Notes under the pieces: model-generated
Databases searched by the model: none
Seen by the model: the letters and a program-made list of their open reading frames with translations, nothing else
Told to the model about the DNA's origin: nothing
In this document: in pieces, positions 10,641 to 22,159 of the stretch
Layout of the letters: every line of letters begins with the position of its first letter
Position numbering within the stretch: position 1 is the stretch's first letter
Position numbers and translations under genes: made by a program
Assembly (NCBI GenBank): GCA_012931725.1
Contig: CM022944.1
Location: 78,240,092-78,304,091, forward strand
DNA from: Litsea cubeba
Taxonomy: Eukaryota > Streptophyta > Magnoliopsida > Laurales > Lauraceae
Reading direction: 5' to 3'
DNA length: 64,000 nt

Positions 10641-12034
10641 TTCAGCATAAGACCACGCAAAGCAATCAACAAACTCACGAAGAAAAGCGATATACTAGGG
10701 TAACTCATCATCCTTTATATTATTTCTTATGAATACAGGGCATAGGTTATCTTGTGTTTCCAAGTCTATCTTTTGAGCAGGATCTTATGTTGGAAGGTTT
10801 GAAGGTGGTCCTCCACAATATTTTCGGAGGCTTCCAGCTCAACGAAACCTTCTGGGGTTTCAAGGGCATTTCCAGACCAAGGTTTTGTTCCTTTCCATGG
10901 GTCTTCTTGATTGGTAATCTTCTCAATGCTTGCTATGAGATGGTCCCAATCGCCTATTGAAACTAGGGTCGAAGCAGGGTATTTCTTTTGGAGACGAGGG
11001 TTCTTCTGGGCCAGAATACCACACGTCTGTGTTATCGGACAATTCTTCTTCATTGTCAGAGAAATCATACCAATTGGATGAGCTTCCTAGATCTTTGTCA
11101 GGCGACTCATCGAAGAGATATCCATGGAGATCGATATCTTCATGGATATGAGATGTTGAGGCTTGTTCGGCAAATCGACTTTTAAGCCTTTGTGTCAACT
11201 ATCTCAGAAGAGTGTTGGGATCATACCCTAACCTTGTGAAGACTTTTCTACATAGTCGTCGAGTCTCTAATCTTTCAGCTGGCTTTTGGTCAAGGCGGGC
11301 CCCAATGGCATGAGAATATCGTGGCCTTCTCCCAAACTGACTGGGTTTTGAGCGTCATAGCCCATTTTCTTCATAATAGCTTGCGCCAGCGAACTATATA
11401 GAAATAGTTGAGGCATACCTTCATTTTGGAAAGTTCAAGCATGGAGTTTGATGAAGAAGCATCCGATCTACCGAATAAGATCAGGCCTTTCCTTTGTTGA
11501 AGTTGCCGGAACAGCAAAGGAAGCAGACGTAGGATCTTCTACGTCAGCATGTGTCTCCATTGGAGTAAGAGCAGGCTGAATTTGCTGAGTGTTAGCTTGG
11601 TTTGATGATGCGTTGTCTTCTGGCTCTGAATCTGAATCCGTGTCTTATATGATAGACACGAAAGAGACAACAAATTTGCCCCCAGACTTTTGCTTTGCCT
11701 TCTTCACTTTAGTTGTGATGACCAAAGGCTTTGAAGGTTTGAGGGAGATGAAGAAGGGAGATTGACTACTCTCTTCGGATTTGCTTGAGGGTTTGTTTTC
11801 TTCCGGTGATTGTTGAGGAGCCTTGCCTTTATCTTTATGGAGATTCTTGGCAAAGGATGTTATTTCTTTCTCCTATCCTTCTTTTTCACCTTCATAGATC
11901 TGTGAGTCTGCAAAGTGGACTTCTTTACCTTTGAAGGGTTTACTGCCCACAAACACTCGATGTATCATGCCTTCGTCGCCGACGAACTTGATGCACTGAT
12001 GTAGAGTTAAAGGGACAACACCATTCTCATGTAT
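10641..12034 (-). pseudogene. Decayed pol linker between protease and RT
   Basis: No conserved domain is recognisable. Minus-strand segments are acidic and low-complexity, for example FDESPDKDLGSSSNWYDFSDNEEE (10923-11198). Tat/Ogre polyproteins have a long variable spacer between protease and RT, which fits. Many stops are present. The Lys/Ser/Glu-rich portion at 11580-11960 continues the same character. Confidence 0.5.
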
Positions 12035-12322
12035 CTAGGGGCATCCGAGAAGGATGTTATAGCATGAAGGGGTTTTTATTAAATACACGGTGACCTCAGA
12101 GATAAGATCACCAATTTGCAACTTAAACCTAATTTTGCCGATAGGCCTTTGAGTGCTCCCATCGTATCCAAAGATAGATACAGATGTGTGTCTCAGCTTG
12201 CTAGGTGGGATATCCAACTCTCCAAGAGCCGAAGTGGAGATGAGGTTGAGTGCAGAACCTGGGTCGATCTGAACTCTGTGCATAGGCATTTCCTTGAGAA
12301 ACCTCTTGGTCTTCTTCATCAT
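12035..12322 (-). pseudogene. Tat/Ogre-like aspartic protease
   Basis: A 95-residue open segment. It contains the active-site loop VQIDPGSALNLIS (D-P-G-S in place of the common D-T/S-G) and ends in SCYNILLGCP, the hydrophobic-Gly motif that closes retropepsin-like domains. It lies between gag and RT as expected. The segment is uninterrupted but has lost its connection to flanking coding regions. Retropepsins cleave the Gag-Pol polyprotein. Confidence 0.8.
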
Positions 12323-13670
12323 CAGACCAGGATCCCTGTGGCTATAAGGGGTTATACCAGATTACTGGCACAAGGTGAGTTTCAGGAATCCATTCTTCAT
12401 CGGAGAGGTATTCTCCTATTTCGAGGGATTCCTCCCACTCGTCGGTGTCACTGGACTCGTATCCATTCATGGAGAATCCAACTACCGAATTCCAAGAGTA
12501 TGATGCCCCCTGCTTGGTTTCATTTTTGAATTGTGGTGGCATCAAATCACCGAGAGGAAAATTTTTTTACCCCCTTTGAAGCCTCTGGAAGGGACTTTTC
12601 TGTTGCCCCCAGTGAAGCAGTAGAGGAGGTCTCTGCTTTTTTATGGACTTCTTGTTTTGGCTGGGTCTTTTCTTGCCATCTGAGCTTGAGGAGATGTTTC
12701 CTAGCCTGCCTTCGTTGTTGAGTTGTCAGCTTTGTTTTCATAACCTCCTAGTTTTCATCTTCCAGGAGATCGGGATGTACCCATATTGGTTGTCTGTCTA
12801 GTGTCGGGTAAAGAACCAGCACTTCGGACGCTAGAATTCTTCTTATCACCTTGAAGGAAGTAGTGATCTTCTTCTTTGGCGATTTTGATGTTTGTCCACA
12901 TGACACCATGTTAACGGAGGTAGATCTATAGTTTTTGTCAAAGGTAATGACTCCATTTTTCTACATCTCATTTATTTTCTCTCTTACAACGAAGCATTGA
13001 TTGAGAGGATGCGAGATCATCTGGTGGTATCGACAGTATCAAGGATCGTCAGTTTTGCCAACATCTCCTAGTCTTTTGGGTTCAGGCAAGGTGGGCTTGT
13101 TGTTTGCCAGGAGAGCCTCGAAGACTTCATCAACATCTTCATCGAATGGGTATTTCTTTTAAACTCGCTCTTTGAAGGCATCAGAGAGTTCAGGTCTCTT
13201 ACCTGCAGCTTTGTTTTCAGCTTTCTTTAGTGGCTGAGGAGCTGACTGGGTTTATACATTGAGGACCTCTTTTTTATTTGGTTTTGATGTTACAATGGCG
13301 GTTGGTTCTTTCCTTGATGATCTTTTTAATGTTGAGGTCTTCGATCACCGTTTCAGCCTCCATGGAAGCTTCTAAGAGTTCTCCAAGGTTTTTTGATTTG
13401 TTGCCGATGATCATGGAGCGGATCCTTTCTCTCATGTTGTTTCGGCAGATGTCAACTAGCGACGCTTGTGGCAGTACATCTGAGCATTTGTATGCCATTG
13501 CTTTCTACTTATGAATGAAGTCGTAAGTTGACTCATTCTCCCCCTGTTTTAGGCTGTAGAGCTGAGCCATAGTAGCAGGATGGTCCTCACCTTTGAAGTG
13601 AGTCAAGAAGCGTGTCTCTAGCATGGCCCAGTTTTGGATGGAGTCCTCCGGCAGAGTGGAGTACTAGTCA
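12323..13670 (-). pseudogene. Tat/Ogre-like gag, C-terminal half (decayed)
   Basis: From the right, gag core sequence reads YSTLPEDSIQNWAMLETRF, then LYSLKQGENESTYDF and MAYKCSDVLPQASLVDICRNNM. A stretch near 12980-13060 reads CRYHQMISHPLNQCF, a cysteine/histidine pattern at the place where Tat gag proteins carry a degenerate zinc knuckle. Many stops follow. The core is cut at 13670/13671 by a copia solo LTR, and the other half of gag resumes at 15487. Confidence 0.7.
13643..13670. repeat. Left copy of a 28-bp direct repeat flanking the copia solo LTR
   Basis: The 28 bases here recur at 15487-15514 with two mismatches, exactly at the two ends of the 13671-15486 insertion. It is gag sequence (the YSTL-ED segment) duplicated on both sides. 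Confidence 0.85.
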
Positions 13671-14639
13671 TGCGTAAATTGATTAATTTCTTTATTTATC
13701 AAAATATTCATGCTTACCTTTCATGAGATGAATAATGTTTTATTATATACTTGCACATAACTAATACGAATGACATGATGGTTCATGAGATGAACCGGAG
13801 TCCACAAGTATATTAGATGTAACACATGTGTATGGATGAGATCCACATACAGAGAGACATGTGTAACAGATCTTATACTTAAATATCTTCACAACCAGTG
13901 AAGAGATTGGACATCTCATCTAACAAGGTTGCAGTACTTTGATCACTATCAGATAGTGCGATTTATCTCGATCATCAAAATGGAAGATTCTGGATCATAG
14001 TGCTGGTACATTAGATGTATTGAAGGACCATGAGAAGCACCTTATGAACACTGTCTTTAACTTAGGGTCTGCTCTCATAATTCCCTAGCAATATAGGCTC
14101 CCAATCCTGAGACATTAATGAACTCAAGTTTCTATCTATTCATTTGCTTTGAGTCACCAATGAGTGAGGCCAACTGTAGGTCAACACCTCGGTAATTTGG
14201 GTACGTGGTAGTAGAGTTGTGGGAACATTCAATGGTCAATATGGAATCTATCTTTAATATCCCCTTGTGTCAATTAATGGATTTATCATTGGTAAGTGTG
14301 CACCCATTCCGATTAAGAGTTAATTGGAAAGGTACCTATGATCATTATAATTAAATGGGGCTCAAGGATAATAAGATATGGATCTAAGTTTGGAAGACAG
14401 GTCCAACTGATTCATGGATATTGATGGAGGGGCCTACTTGTGGTAATAGGGAAATTTATGGTCATCTATGTAATATTTCTAAGACTGGAGTTTAATTGCA
14501 TTTATATAGTAGAGTTATTTGCAATTAACTGTAGGCCCGGATTACACATGAGATGTGGGGTCGCGAAGTCCTAGTTGGAGCCAGCTTTCTAAGGAATCCC
14601 TAGTAGTCCCCACGCTAGCCCAATTATTAAGATACTAAT

Positions 14640-14910
14640 TCTAGTTGAACTCTAAAAGGGAAGTTACTATTTCTATTATAAGTGAGACTTCTAATAGTGG
14701 TAATTATAAAGTTACTAATTTTAGTAGAAGTGAGACTTCTATTTTAATTAGAAAGGAATTAGAAAGTTACTAATCATATTCGAAGTGAGACTTCTAATTA
14801 TGATATGATAAGTTACTAATTATTGTGGAAGTAAGACTTCTATTTTAATTAGTAAAAGAAGAGAAACTTACTAATTCTTATGAAAGTGAGACTTCTAATA
14901 TAAATTAGTA
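14640..14910. repeat. Internal repeats upstream of the C1 LTR promoter
   Basis: Four to five degenerate units of about 60 bp with the motif 'agttactaatt...gaagtgagacttctaat'. They end just before the TATA box. The same repeats occur in C2 at 45410-45650. Confidence 0.75.
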
Positions 14911-14927
14911 AGTGGGGCTTGCAAAAG

Positions 14928-14936
14928 CTATAAATT
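14928..14936 (+). promoter_or_regulatory. TATA box of C1 LTR
   Basis: CTATAAATT. C2 has CTATAAATAG at the same position (45668), and the copia LTR at 60446 has CTATAAAAGG (61961). Confidence 0.6.
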
Positions 14937-15486
14937 GGGGAGATATAGGGCTGGACTTGCTTGATGTTATTCCTACATTGGGATTCACGCCCAAGAAGGT
15001 TCTAGTCCATGTGTTGGACGTCCACACCTCCCTTGTGCAAGAGTTGCACTTGTTCTCCTCTCTTGCCTCTTCTAGTTCTCTTTCTAGTTCCTCCTTTGAG
15101 TTCCTAGTTGCTTTCTCTTGGAGATCCCACCATCTTCTTGAGAAAAAAGAGAATCGGATACGGGTCATAGCGTGGAAGATTAAGAGGTCTTGGAGATTCC
15201 TATTTGATACATGAAAGAGTTTCATCATAAAATAAAGACGCAACTTCTCCATTAGAGCACAACCGAGCTCCAAATGTATAATCTATTTCCTTGTATGTTG
15301 TAGATTTCTTTGATGCTTGTTTGTTGCTCTACTATCTTCTTGATAGGTTCATTTATTGATCATGATGGATAAGATTAAGTGTATGTATCCAGGATTGGGT
15401 TTTAGAGCCTTATGGATAGTTGATCACTGCATCAAGTTGGTCAAAAGTTTTTGAAACCTATCCTAGAGGCCCACATATTTTCAACA

Positions 15487-16440
15487 GTCCTCCAGCAGAG
15501 TGGAGTACCAGTCAAAGGCCATACCTTTTAAGGTACTTGCAAAGAGGCAGATCTTGAGTGCATCTTGATTCGCGATAGCTCCTGTCAGGATTTTGAAGTG
15601 GATGACGTACTGTCTGGCTGATCCTTTCCCCGTATATGTTTGGAGAGTATGATGCTTGAAATTTTTAGGAAACGGGACCGAGTCCATCCATAAGGGATAT
15701 GGTGGCTTGATCCCATGCTCCTTGAGTATATCCTCTTCTTTTGCTTTGGCGAAGATACTGTTCACGTCCTTTTTGGTAAGGGCGCGTGACTCATTTTCTT
15801 CTCCATTTACCTAATCATCTTGAAGATTCGGAGGATGTTCATTGTTCGCCTGATTTTGAAAGGCGAGGAGCAGGTTTTCCATTAGAGTTTCAATTCTGTG
15901 CTAGCCTTGTTACAACTGCTGGATGTGTGTGAGCGCATCATCTTGAGGTGGATTGTGAGGTGGTGGCTCAGAATTTGTAGCTAGGATGTTCATCCCTCGG
16001 GATTCGAACAAAGAAATTATCCTAGTGACTGAGCTGGGGCTCATTCTTTTTGATGAAGAGCTTGAGGAAGGATCACTCCATCATCCTTGGCTTGAAGGAG
16101 CAGGAGATTCTTCTGAATGTCTTCATGTCCTGCAGACGCTGCGAGTCACCAGACGTCGGACATGGATTTCGGTTACTGACTTTTGGCATCTTCTAGTTTT
16201 TCCAACCATATGGACAGTAGCAACTTGGTCGGGTCTTTCTTTTTTGACCGATTTGTGAGAGACTTGAAGTGTAGGATGCTGGGTCCTTTGCTTTTCTAGT
16301 CTCATTTGTCGATACGACGTGCAGCGGCGTGCACGACGAGCAATTTGAGCTTCGGTCAACTCTAGCTGGGCTTTGAGAATGAGGGATATGCTCCCTCGGG
16401 CACAGCAGCTAAGCCTATTTTCTGTGAAGCTAGGCATGAA
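15487..16440 (-). pseudogene. Tat/Ogre-like gag, N-terminal half
   Basis: The segment 15765-15481 encodes the start of the gag capsid-like core: EEDILKEHGIKPPYPLWMDS, FKHHTLQTYTGKGSARQYV, then LKICLFASTLKGMAFDWYSTL. This is the usual 'P-F-Y-G / A-FASSLKG-A-WYS-L' gag pattern. Upstream, NPPQDDALTHIQQL and IETLMENLLLAFQNQ suggest a coiled-coil N-terminus, with one stop near 15815. It ends at the copia LTR insertion. Further upstream (16123-16437) is an Arg/Gln-rich segment with no recognised domain. Confidence 0.7.
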
Positions 16441-17093
16441 AAGGATCTGAACCTGGTCCTTTGTTTGTTGCAGGGAAGCTTTTAACTTTTCGAGTTCGGC
16501 CGCTATAGAGATGAAGGGGTCGAACTGAAGGATTGTAGGCCTTGGCAGGTGCTTACAGAGGCCATGTGATGCATGATTTCATTTTTGGCTTGTAGGAACA
16601 ATCCGGCTCATGCTGGGTTGACTTGGTTGTCAAGTGGGAGACTGGTCTCTCTTCTTTCATGTAAGCAAGAGGGTAGAACTGGTTCTCCTTGAGTGGGGCC
16701 AGGTATGCTAGCTTTGTGGATGTTTGGGACCTTCTTTGTTTTGGCAAAGGCTTTTGGGGACCAAGTCTTTGGATAGACCTGGTTGTTTGCGGGTCGAGGC
16801 TTTGCGGGGGTACCGCTGGCTTCGGGCTTTTTGGTGCTCGCCTTTGGTGTCATGGTAGTAACACGTTGAGAGGCGATCTTCTGCTTTTTGCCCGGCGCAG
16901 TTTCTTCTTCGGGAAGTGGGAAAGGTCCCAGCATCCCAAAGACGATAGTCCTGGGAGTCGAGGTCGACCCGGAGTTTTGAGAGTTGCTGATAGAGGTGAT
17001 ACTTCAACAGTTGACAGGGCGCTTATGAGTGCGCATGTTTTGCTTCTGTTGAAGCATGAGTTGGTGCCTGTTTTTGTCGAAAGTAATGGTTAA
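16441..17093 (-). pseudogene. Unrecognised ORF remnant upstream of gag
   Basis: A 108-residue open segment (16934-16608) is rich in Pro, Lys, Thr and Ala (for example TPKASTKKPEASGTPAKPRP). An overlapping frame encodes a similar basic segment. It sits where the N-terminal extension of Tat gag, or the separate ORF1 of some Ogre-like elements, would lie. I cannot assign a function. Confidence 0.35.
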
Positions 17094-17495
17094 AGAAGCT
17101 GTCATTGTTAGTTTTGAAAAATTTCTGAAACAAGACCACATCCATTAGTAATCACAGGAATATGATGATCATAAATGGGAAAAACTATCGTTTTGTCTTT
17201 TCAAATCGCTCGAGGGACATGGTCTGACCCAAGCAACATGAAGACGGTAAAAAACCATAGATGGTACAATTATTCTGATCGTAAGTATGTTGAGCCCAGA
17301 ATGAGTGTTCTAGTGACTGCTATAAGCAATTGTAAACCTATATTTGACTTATCGAGAAGCAGGGCTTGCTCGAGGTAAGACGAATATAAGGTTGGAGTTA
17401 CAAATGTAACGGTCGCGAATTCAATAGACCCTGAAAGGGCGTCCTAGTATTGCTAGGCACAAATGTTGAAAATCGCATCCATTTGATGGACATGA
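17094..17495. other. Leader region of the Tat/Ogre-like element, no gene seen
   Basis: No ORF or repeat recognised. The array begins at about 17500. Confidence 0.4.
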
Positions 17496-17499
17496 GATG

Positions 17500-19715
17500 G
17501 GATTCTCTTTTTTGAAAGGCCAAGATTGGATTCGTCAAAGAGAGCAAATGGTATTCCAATCCGAATACAGGCTCAACATTTCTGCGACCACCGGTACCCA
17601 GAAGGGAAGGAACCACAATTTCTCGAATCTGGATCCAAAAGTGACGAGAGTTTTTTTTTTTAAAGGTCGAGATTGGGTTCGTCTAAGAGAACAAATGGTA
17701 TTTCAATCCGAATACAGACTCAACATTTCTGCGAGCACCGGTACCCTGGAAAGGAAGGATCCACGATTTCTCAAATCTAAACCAGAAGATGACGGAAGTT
17801 TTTTTTTTAATTTTTTTTCTTAAAGAAGATCTAAAGATGGAAGAGTGCACATAGGCCTCCTAATCCACTCTTATGAAACCTCAATTGATAGATATGCCCC
17901 TAGGGAAGGGTAGGATTACTTAATGAACCCATTTGGAGGACCCTTGCCTAGAACAGTCAAGCTGTCTCCACACTCTGGATAAGGCTTTTCTTTAATCAGT
18001 TGTATTGAAAGAATGCAATTGGTACAACCTTAGTGTTCTTCGCCTCTTTTTCTTTTTGAAGATCCCTAATGAACTCATCGAAGAGAAATGAGGGCCCATT
18101 CCATAATTTGAACCGACTCAACATTTCTGCAAGCGCATGAACGAAATTGAAAGGATCAAAGTTTCTCAATTTTGAATCCAAACTGAAAAATCTGATTTTT
18201 TTAAGATCCCTAATGAACTCATCGAAGAGAAACGATGGCCCATTCCACAATTCAAATTGGCTGAATATATCTGCAAGCGCATGAACGAAATTGAATGGAT
18301 CAAAGATTCTCAATTTTGAATCCAAACTGAGAAATCTGAGTTTTTTTTCTTTTTTTTTAGATGGTCCCTAATGAACTCATCGAAGAGAAACGATGGCCCA
18401 TTCCACATTTCGAACCGGCTCAACCTTTCTGCAATGCGCATGAACGAAATGTAAAGGATCAAAGTTTCTCGGTTTTGAATCCAAACTAAGAAGTCTGATT
18501 TTTTTTAGACGATCCCTAATGAACTCATCGTAGAGAAACGATGGCCCATTCCACAATTCGAACCGGTTACAACATTTCTGCAAGTGCATGAACGAAATGG
18601 AAAGGATCAAAGTTTCTTAATTTTGAATCCAAAGCTGAGAAATCTAAATTTATTTTTAAGATCCCTAATGAACTCATCGAAGAGAAACGATGGCCCATCC
18701 AGGATTCAAACCTGCTCAACAATTCTGTAAGCGCATGAATGAAATGGAAAGGATCAAAGTTTCTTAATTTTGAATTCAAACTGAGAAATCTGAAATTTTT
18801 TTATTTTTTTTAGATGATCCGTAATGAACTCATAGAGGAGAAACAATGGCCCATTCCACAATTTGAATCGGCTCTAGATTTCTGCAAGTGCATGAACGAA
18901 ATGGAAAGGATCAAAGTTTCTCAATTTTGAATCCAAACTGACGAATCTGATTTTTTTTAGACGATCCCTAAGAACTCATCGAAGAGAAACGATGGCCCAT
19001 TCCACAATTCGAACTGGCTCAACATTTCTGCAAGTGCATGAATGAAATGGGAAGGATCAAAGTTTCTTATTTTTGAATTGAAACTGAGAAATTTCATTTT
19101 TTTTAAGATCCTTAATGAACTCATCGAAGAGAAACTATGGCCCATTCCACAATTCGAACCGGCTGAATATATCTACAAGCGCATGAATGAAATGGAAAGG
19201 ATCAAAGTTTCTCAATTTTGAATGCAAATTGAGAAATCTGAATTTTTTTGTTGTTAAGATCCCAAATGAACTCATCGAAGAGAAACGACGGCCCATTCCA
19301 TAATTCGAACTGACTTAACATTTCTGCAAGCGCATGAACGAAATGGAAAGGATCAAAGTTTCTCAATTTTGAATCCAAACTGAGAAATCTGATTTTTTTT
19401 TTGTTTTTTTTTTTTTTTTTAAGATCCCTAATGAACTCATCGAAGAGAAACGATGGCCCATTCCACGGTTTGAACGGACTCAACATTTCTACAAGTGCTT
19501 GAACGAGATGGAAGGGATCAAAGTTTCTCAATTTTGAATCCAATCTGATAAATTGGAATTTTTTTTGTGAAGATCCCTAATGAACTCATCGAAGAGAAAC
19601 GATGGTCCATTCCACGATTTGAACCGGCTCAACATTTTTGCAAGCGCATGAACAAAAAGGAAAGGATTAAAGTTTCTCAATTTTGAATCCAAACTGAGAA
19701 ATCTGAATTTTTTTA
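17500..19715 (-). repeat. Tandem array of about 150-bp units with coding-like minus strand
   Basis: Eleven units between 18055 and 19715 start with 'gatccctaatgaactcatcgaagagaaa' and recur every 145-160 bp. Two more diverged units lie at 17500-17815, and non-repeated sequence fills 17822-18050. Each unit holds a variable T-run (5 to about 20). On the minus strand each unit reads a nearly identical peptide of about 45 residues with SKLRNFDPFHFVHAL and FELWNGPSFLFDEFIRDL. The T-run lengths break the frame between units. The array lies between gag and the candidate PBS. Confidence 0.85.
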
Positions 19716-19920
19716 GGAAAGAGAAAGAATGGAAATAAACTCAAAGATAGAATTAGAAATTTCCAAAAAAAATCCCCTCTCATTTTTTTAGATGCGAAAC
19801 CCAACATAGGCCACCATCTAGAAAGGAGCCAAGGAATCAAGAAATGAAAGCATACGCATAGAGCAAAAGATATGATATGCAAATATTCCATTTTTAAGCA
19901 TCATGTTCTCAAATGAATGA
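19716..19920. other. Leader between the tandem array and the candidate PBS
   Basis: AT-rich with no gene seen. The short minus-strand frame at 19667-19891 has no recognisable content. Confidence 0.35.
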
Positions 19921-19938
19921 GTCCCACCGGGTGTGCCA
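19921..19938 (-). promoter_or_regulatory. Candidate primer-binding site of the Tat/Ogre-like element
   Basis: The minus strand reads TGGCACACCCGGTGGGAC. It starts TGG (pairs with tRNA CCA) and has the GGTGGGAC layout of a T-arm complement. It lies upstream of gag on the right strand. I could not match it to a named tRNA from sequence alone, and a second GGGTGTGCCAG at about 34601 weakens the call. Confidence 0.35.
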
Positions 19939-20010
19939 GCTTGATGGACCACGCTTCTGCCGCTTGGCGCTTACTGAAGTCTGCGGTCGTGAGAGTCCGT
20001 GGGGTACGAC

Positions 20011-20015
20011 CCTTT
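20011..20015. repeat. Target-site duplication CCTTT (left)
   Basis: Matches CCTTT at 34552-34556 on the far side of the T solo LTR. Confidence 0.85.
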
Positions 20016-20696
20016 TGTGAAAACCCGACCCCAGATTTCCTGGTTTAGTGTGGTGTTAATCATGGATTTTTTTTCATTAGTGGGTTATCGGTTGTTCGAT
20101 CAATTTCTGAGTTTGATTATATTTTCTTTGGTTTTGGGAAGTTTTGAGACCCAGTGAACCTAGACAGTGACTGTAGGGTCATATTTGTCTTGTGTGGTCT
20201 TTGTGGGGATATTCTCTTTGATTACTGATAATTCTGATTTTAGCTTTGTTTGACTAATCTCGTCATTCCTTACAACTTTCGTGTTCACTCCGTACCCATT
20301 TGAAACTCCGAAAATCAGTTTTTCCAGCCCTGGGGGCAAAATCAGTCTTTTTACACTAAATCTGGACCCAAATTTCGAGATCTCAGAACCTTGCCAAATA
20401 TATACTTTTTGAAAACTAGATTTTACGAAAAACATTTCTCTCTTCTTTGTCGGTCGCATTCGAGGCACAGAAATCGATGTCTTAACACTTGAATCCATTA
20501 TTTTGATTCCTTTGACCAAACAGTTGACTTTTTCTGTGGACCCCGGTAGTATGTCAATATTAACCTTGTTGAAAGATAATTTTGTGCCGGACACTTTTCA
20601 TGTTTTAAGTTTCTTGATCCGATGTTTAGAAAGCCTTCTAATCTCCATTGCAAGTTTTTAGTGTTTCTAAGTGTGGTGGGGCCCACACCCACCCAT

Positions 20697-20705
20697 TATA
20701 TAAAG
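20697..20705 (+). promoter_or_regulatory. TATA box of the T solo LTR
   Basis: TATATAAAG, followed by a pyrimidine-rich leader (cctctcccttcttccc). A cognate is present on the minus strand near 58050. Confidence 0.6.
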
Positions 20706-21012
20706 TACCACCCCTCTCCCTTCTTCCCCAAAACCGTCCCAACACAGTGAGGGAGGAGTTTCAGCTCCTTTGAGAGCTTTTTCCCATTTCTTCTTCTTCT
20801 TCTTGCTTCTTCATCTCCAACCCTTTCCAAATCTTGCCCAAATGGAGAAATGGACTCCACCATCTTCTTCTTCACCTTGAGAGCTTCATCACCATTGGAG
20901 AAGAAAACCAAGCTTTTCAAGTTTTCCATTGAGCTAATCTTGTTTATTGGAAGGTCTTCCATGTAAGTGATTCTCTTCATCTCCTAGATATGTGTTTTCC
21001 TAGCCCATGAGA

Positions 21013-21017
21013 CTCTC
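21013..21017. repeat. Target-site duplication CTCTC (left)
   Basis: Matches CTCTC at 28455-28459. Confidence 0.9.
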
Positions 21018-21210
21018 TGTTGGAATTTGAGATGACTTGAGAAGTCTTTTGATGAATTGAAGAAGTTAGCATCTCAAGTATTGTTTTGAGTTGGAATTCT
21101 TGTCAACACATTGTCACAAGCATGATGATAGTAGGCTGGTGTAGATAGAGCTGAAAAGAAGAATCAGAATTGAAACAGTCAGGAATTCAGAATTCCTGAA
21201 GCAGAGCACG

Positions 21211-21410
21211 CGGTCGACCGGGCTCTTCATGCGGTCGACCGAGAGAGAAGAAACCTGCCAGAAAACAGTTTCAGGCACCTCTCAGTTATTTTCGTGACAC
21301 AGTGTGTCTTCGGTCGACCGGGACCCCAGGATGTCGACCGAACTCGAAATTGTCTGTTTTCCAGTCAGTGTCTTCGGTCGACCGAGCAAGCCAGGATGTC
21401 GACCGAGCAC
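21211..21410. repeat. Palindrome cluster, GGTCGACC core, copia 5' LTR
   Basis: Two copies of CGGTCGACCG about 30 bp apart, then two pairs in which CGGTCGACCG is followed about 20 bp later by a partial copy ATGTCGACCGA. It lies in U3, 125-325 bp upstream of the TATA box. The same cluster is in the 3' LTR at 27514-27710. Confidence 0.9.
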
Positions 21411-21535
21411 GGGAACCAGAGTTGCGCAGAATTAGAAGTTTTGCACGAAAATTCAGCACTCTTATCTAATTTGTTTGGGACTCTTTCTAAACGAATTGTA
21501 GCCCGTTTTAAATACAATTAAGGGTTATCAAAACC

Positions 21536-21545
21536 TATAAAAAGG
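21536..21545 (+). promoter_or_regulatory. TATA box, copia 5' LTR
   Basis: TATAAAAAGG. The leader contains 'agagagttatagagagag' about 50 bases downstream. The 3' LTR copy is at 27835-27844. Confidence 0.7.
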
Positions 21546-22159
21546 CATGTAAGGGTCGTTCTTAAAGATACACCAGAAGAGAAGAGTTTTAGAGAGTTAT
21601 AGAGAGAGTTTTGGAGAGAAGAAGAGTGCTGGTGCTGTGTTGCTGTGTTGCTGCATTATCAGACGTTTTCTACAGCAATTGTGGACGAGATTATGCTCTA
21701 GAAGATGGTGTTTTCGTCCATGAGTTAAGTGTCTCTCTTTTATGCTTTAGATTTCAATTTGTAAGGGATTGAGAGAGAGAGAATTGTAGAGGGGAAGGGC
21801 TGTAGACAGAGTTTATCTTCCATTCTGTTTTTTTACATCAAGTTGGTGCTTGGTGTTTAGGGTTTGGTGATCCTATCTGTGGGTGCAGATAAATTGTAAA
21901 GGGAGTCGGTGCTTCCTAGATAGTTGGTGCTATCTGAAACTAAGGGTTGGTGCTCTTTGTCGTTGGTGCGACTAAATAAGATTCAGATCTGTCCCGGATT
22001 GGTGTTCGGACAGTCTTTGAACCGTGGACGTAGCCTTTCGGTGAACCACGTTAAATCTGGTGTCATTGTGTGGTTTGACTTGTTTTGTTGTTGAATTGGA
22101 CCTGTTTTTAGAAATCACTGATTCACCCCCCCCTCTCAGTGATCGCGGTATCCAACAAT

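Larger units (their letters stand above)
13671..15486 (+). mobile_element. Copia-type solo LTR C1 inserted in Tat/Ogre-like gag
   Basis: The 1816-bp block starts TGCGTAAATTG and ends TTTTCAACA (TG...CA). A second copy of the family, split, is at 37930-38021 and 45140-46198. A TATA box (CTATAAATT, 14928-14936) precedes a leader with 'ggacgtccacacctccc'. Similar layout in the copia LTR at 60446 supports plus orientation and a Ty1/copia origin. It carries no protein genes. The gag frame reads on both sides, so it is a clean insertion, but its flanking duplication is 28 bp instead of the usual 5 bp. Confidence 0.75.
21018..22157 (+). repeat. 5' LTR of the copia element
   Basis: Starts TGTTGGAATTTG and ends GGTATCCAACA. 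It holds a GGTCGACC palindrome cluster upstream of the TATA box, then a leader rich in 'gttggtgct' motifs. Length 1140 bp. Confidence 0.95.

Noticed and set aside
16123..17093. Host gene upstream of gag
   Set aside because: Position and strand fit the N-terminal part of the Tat-like gag region, and no host domain is seen.
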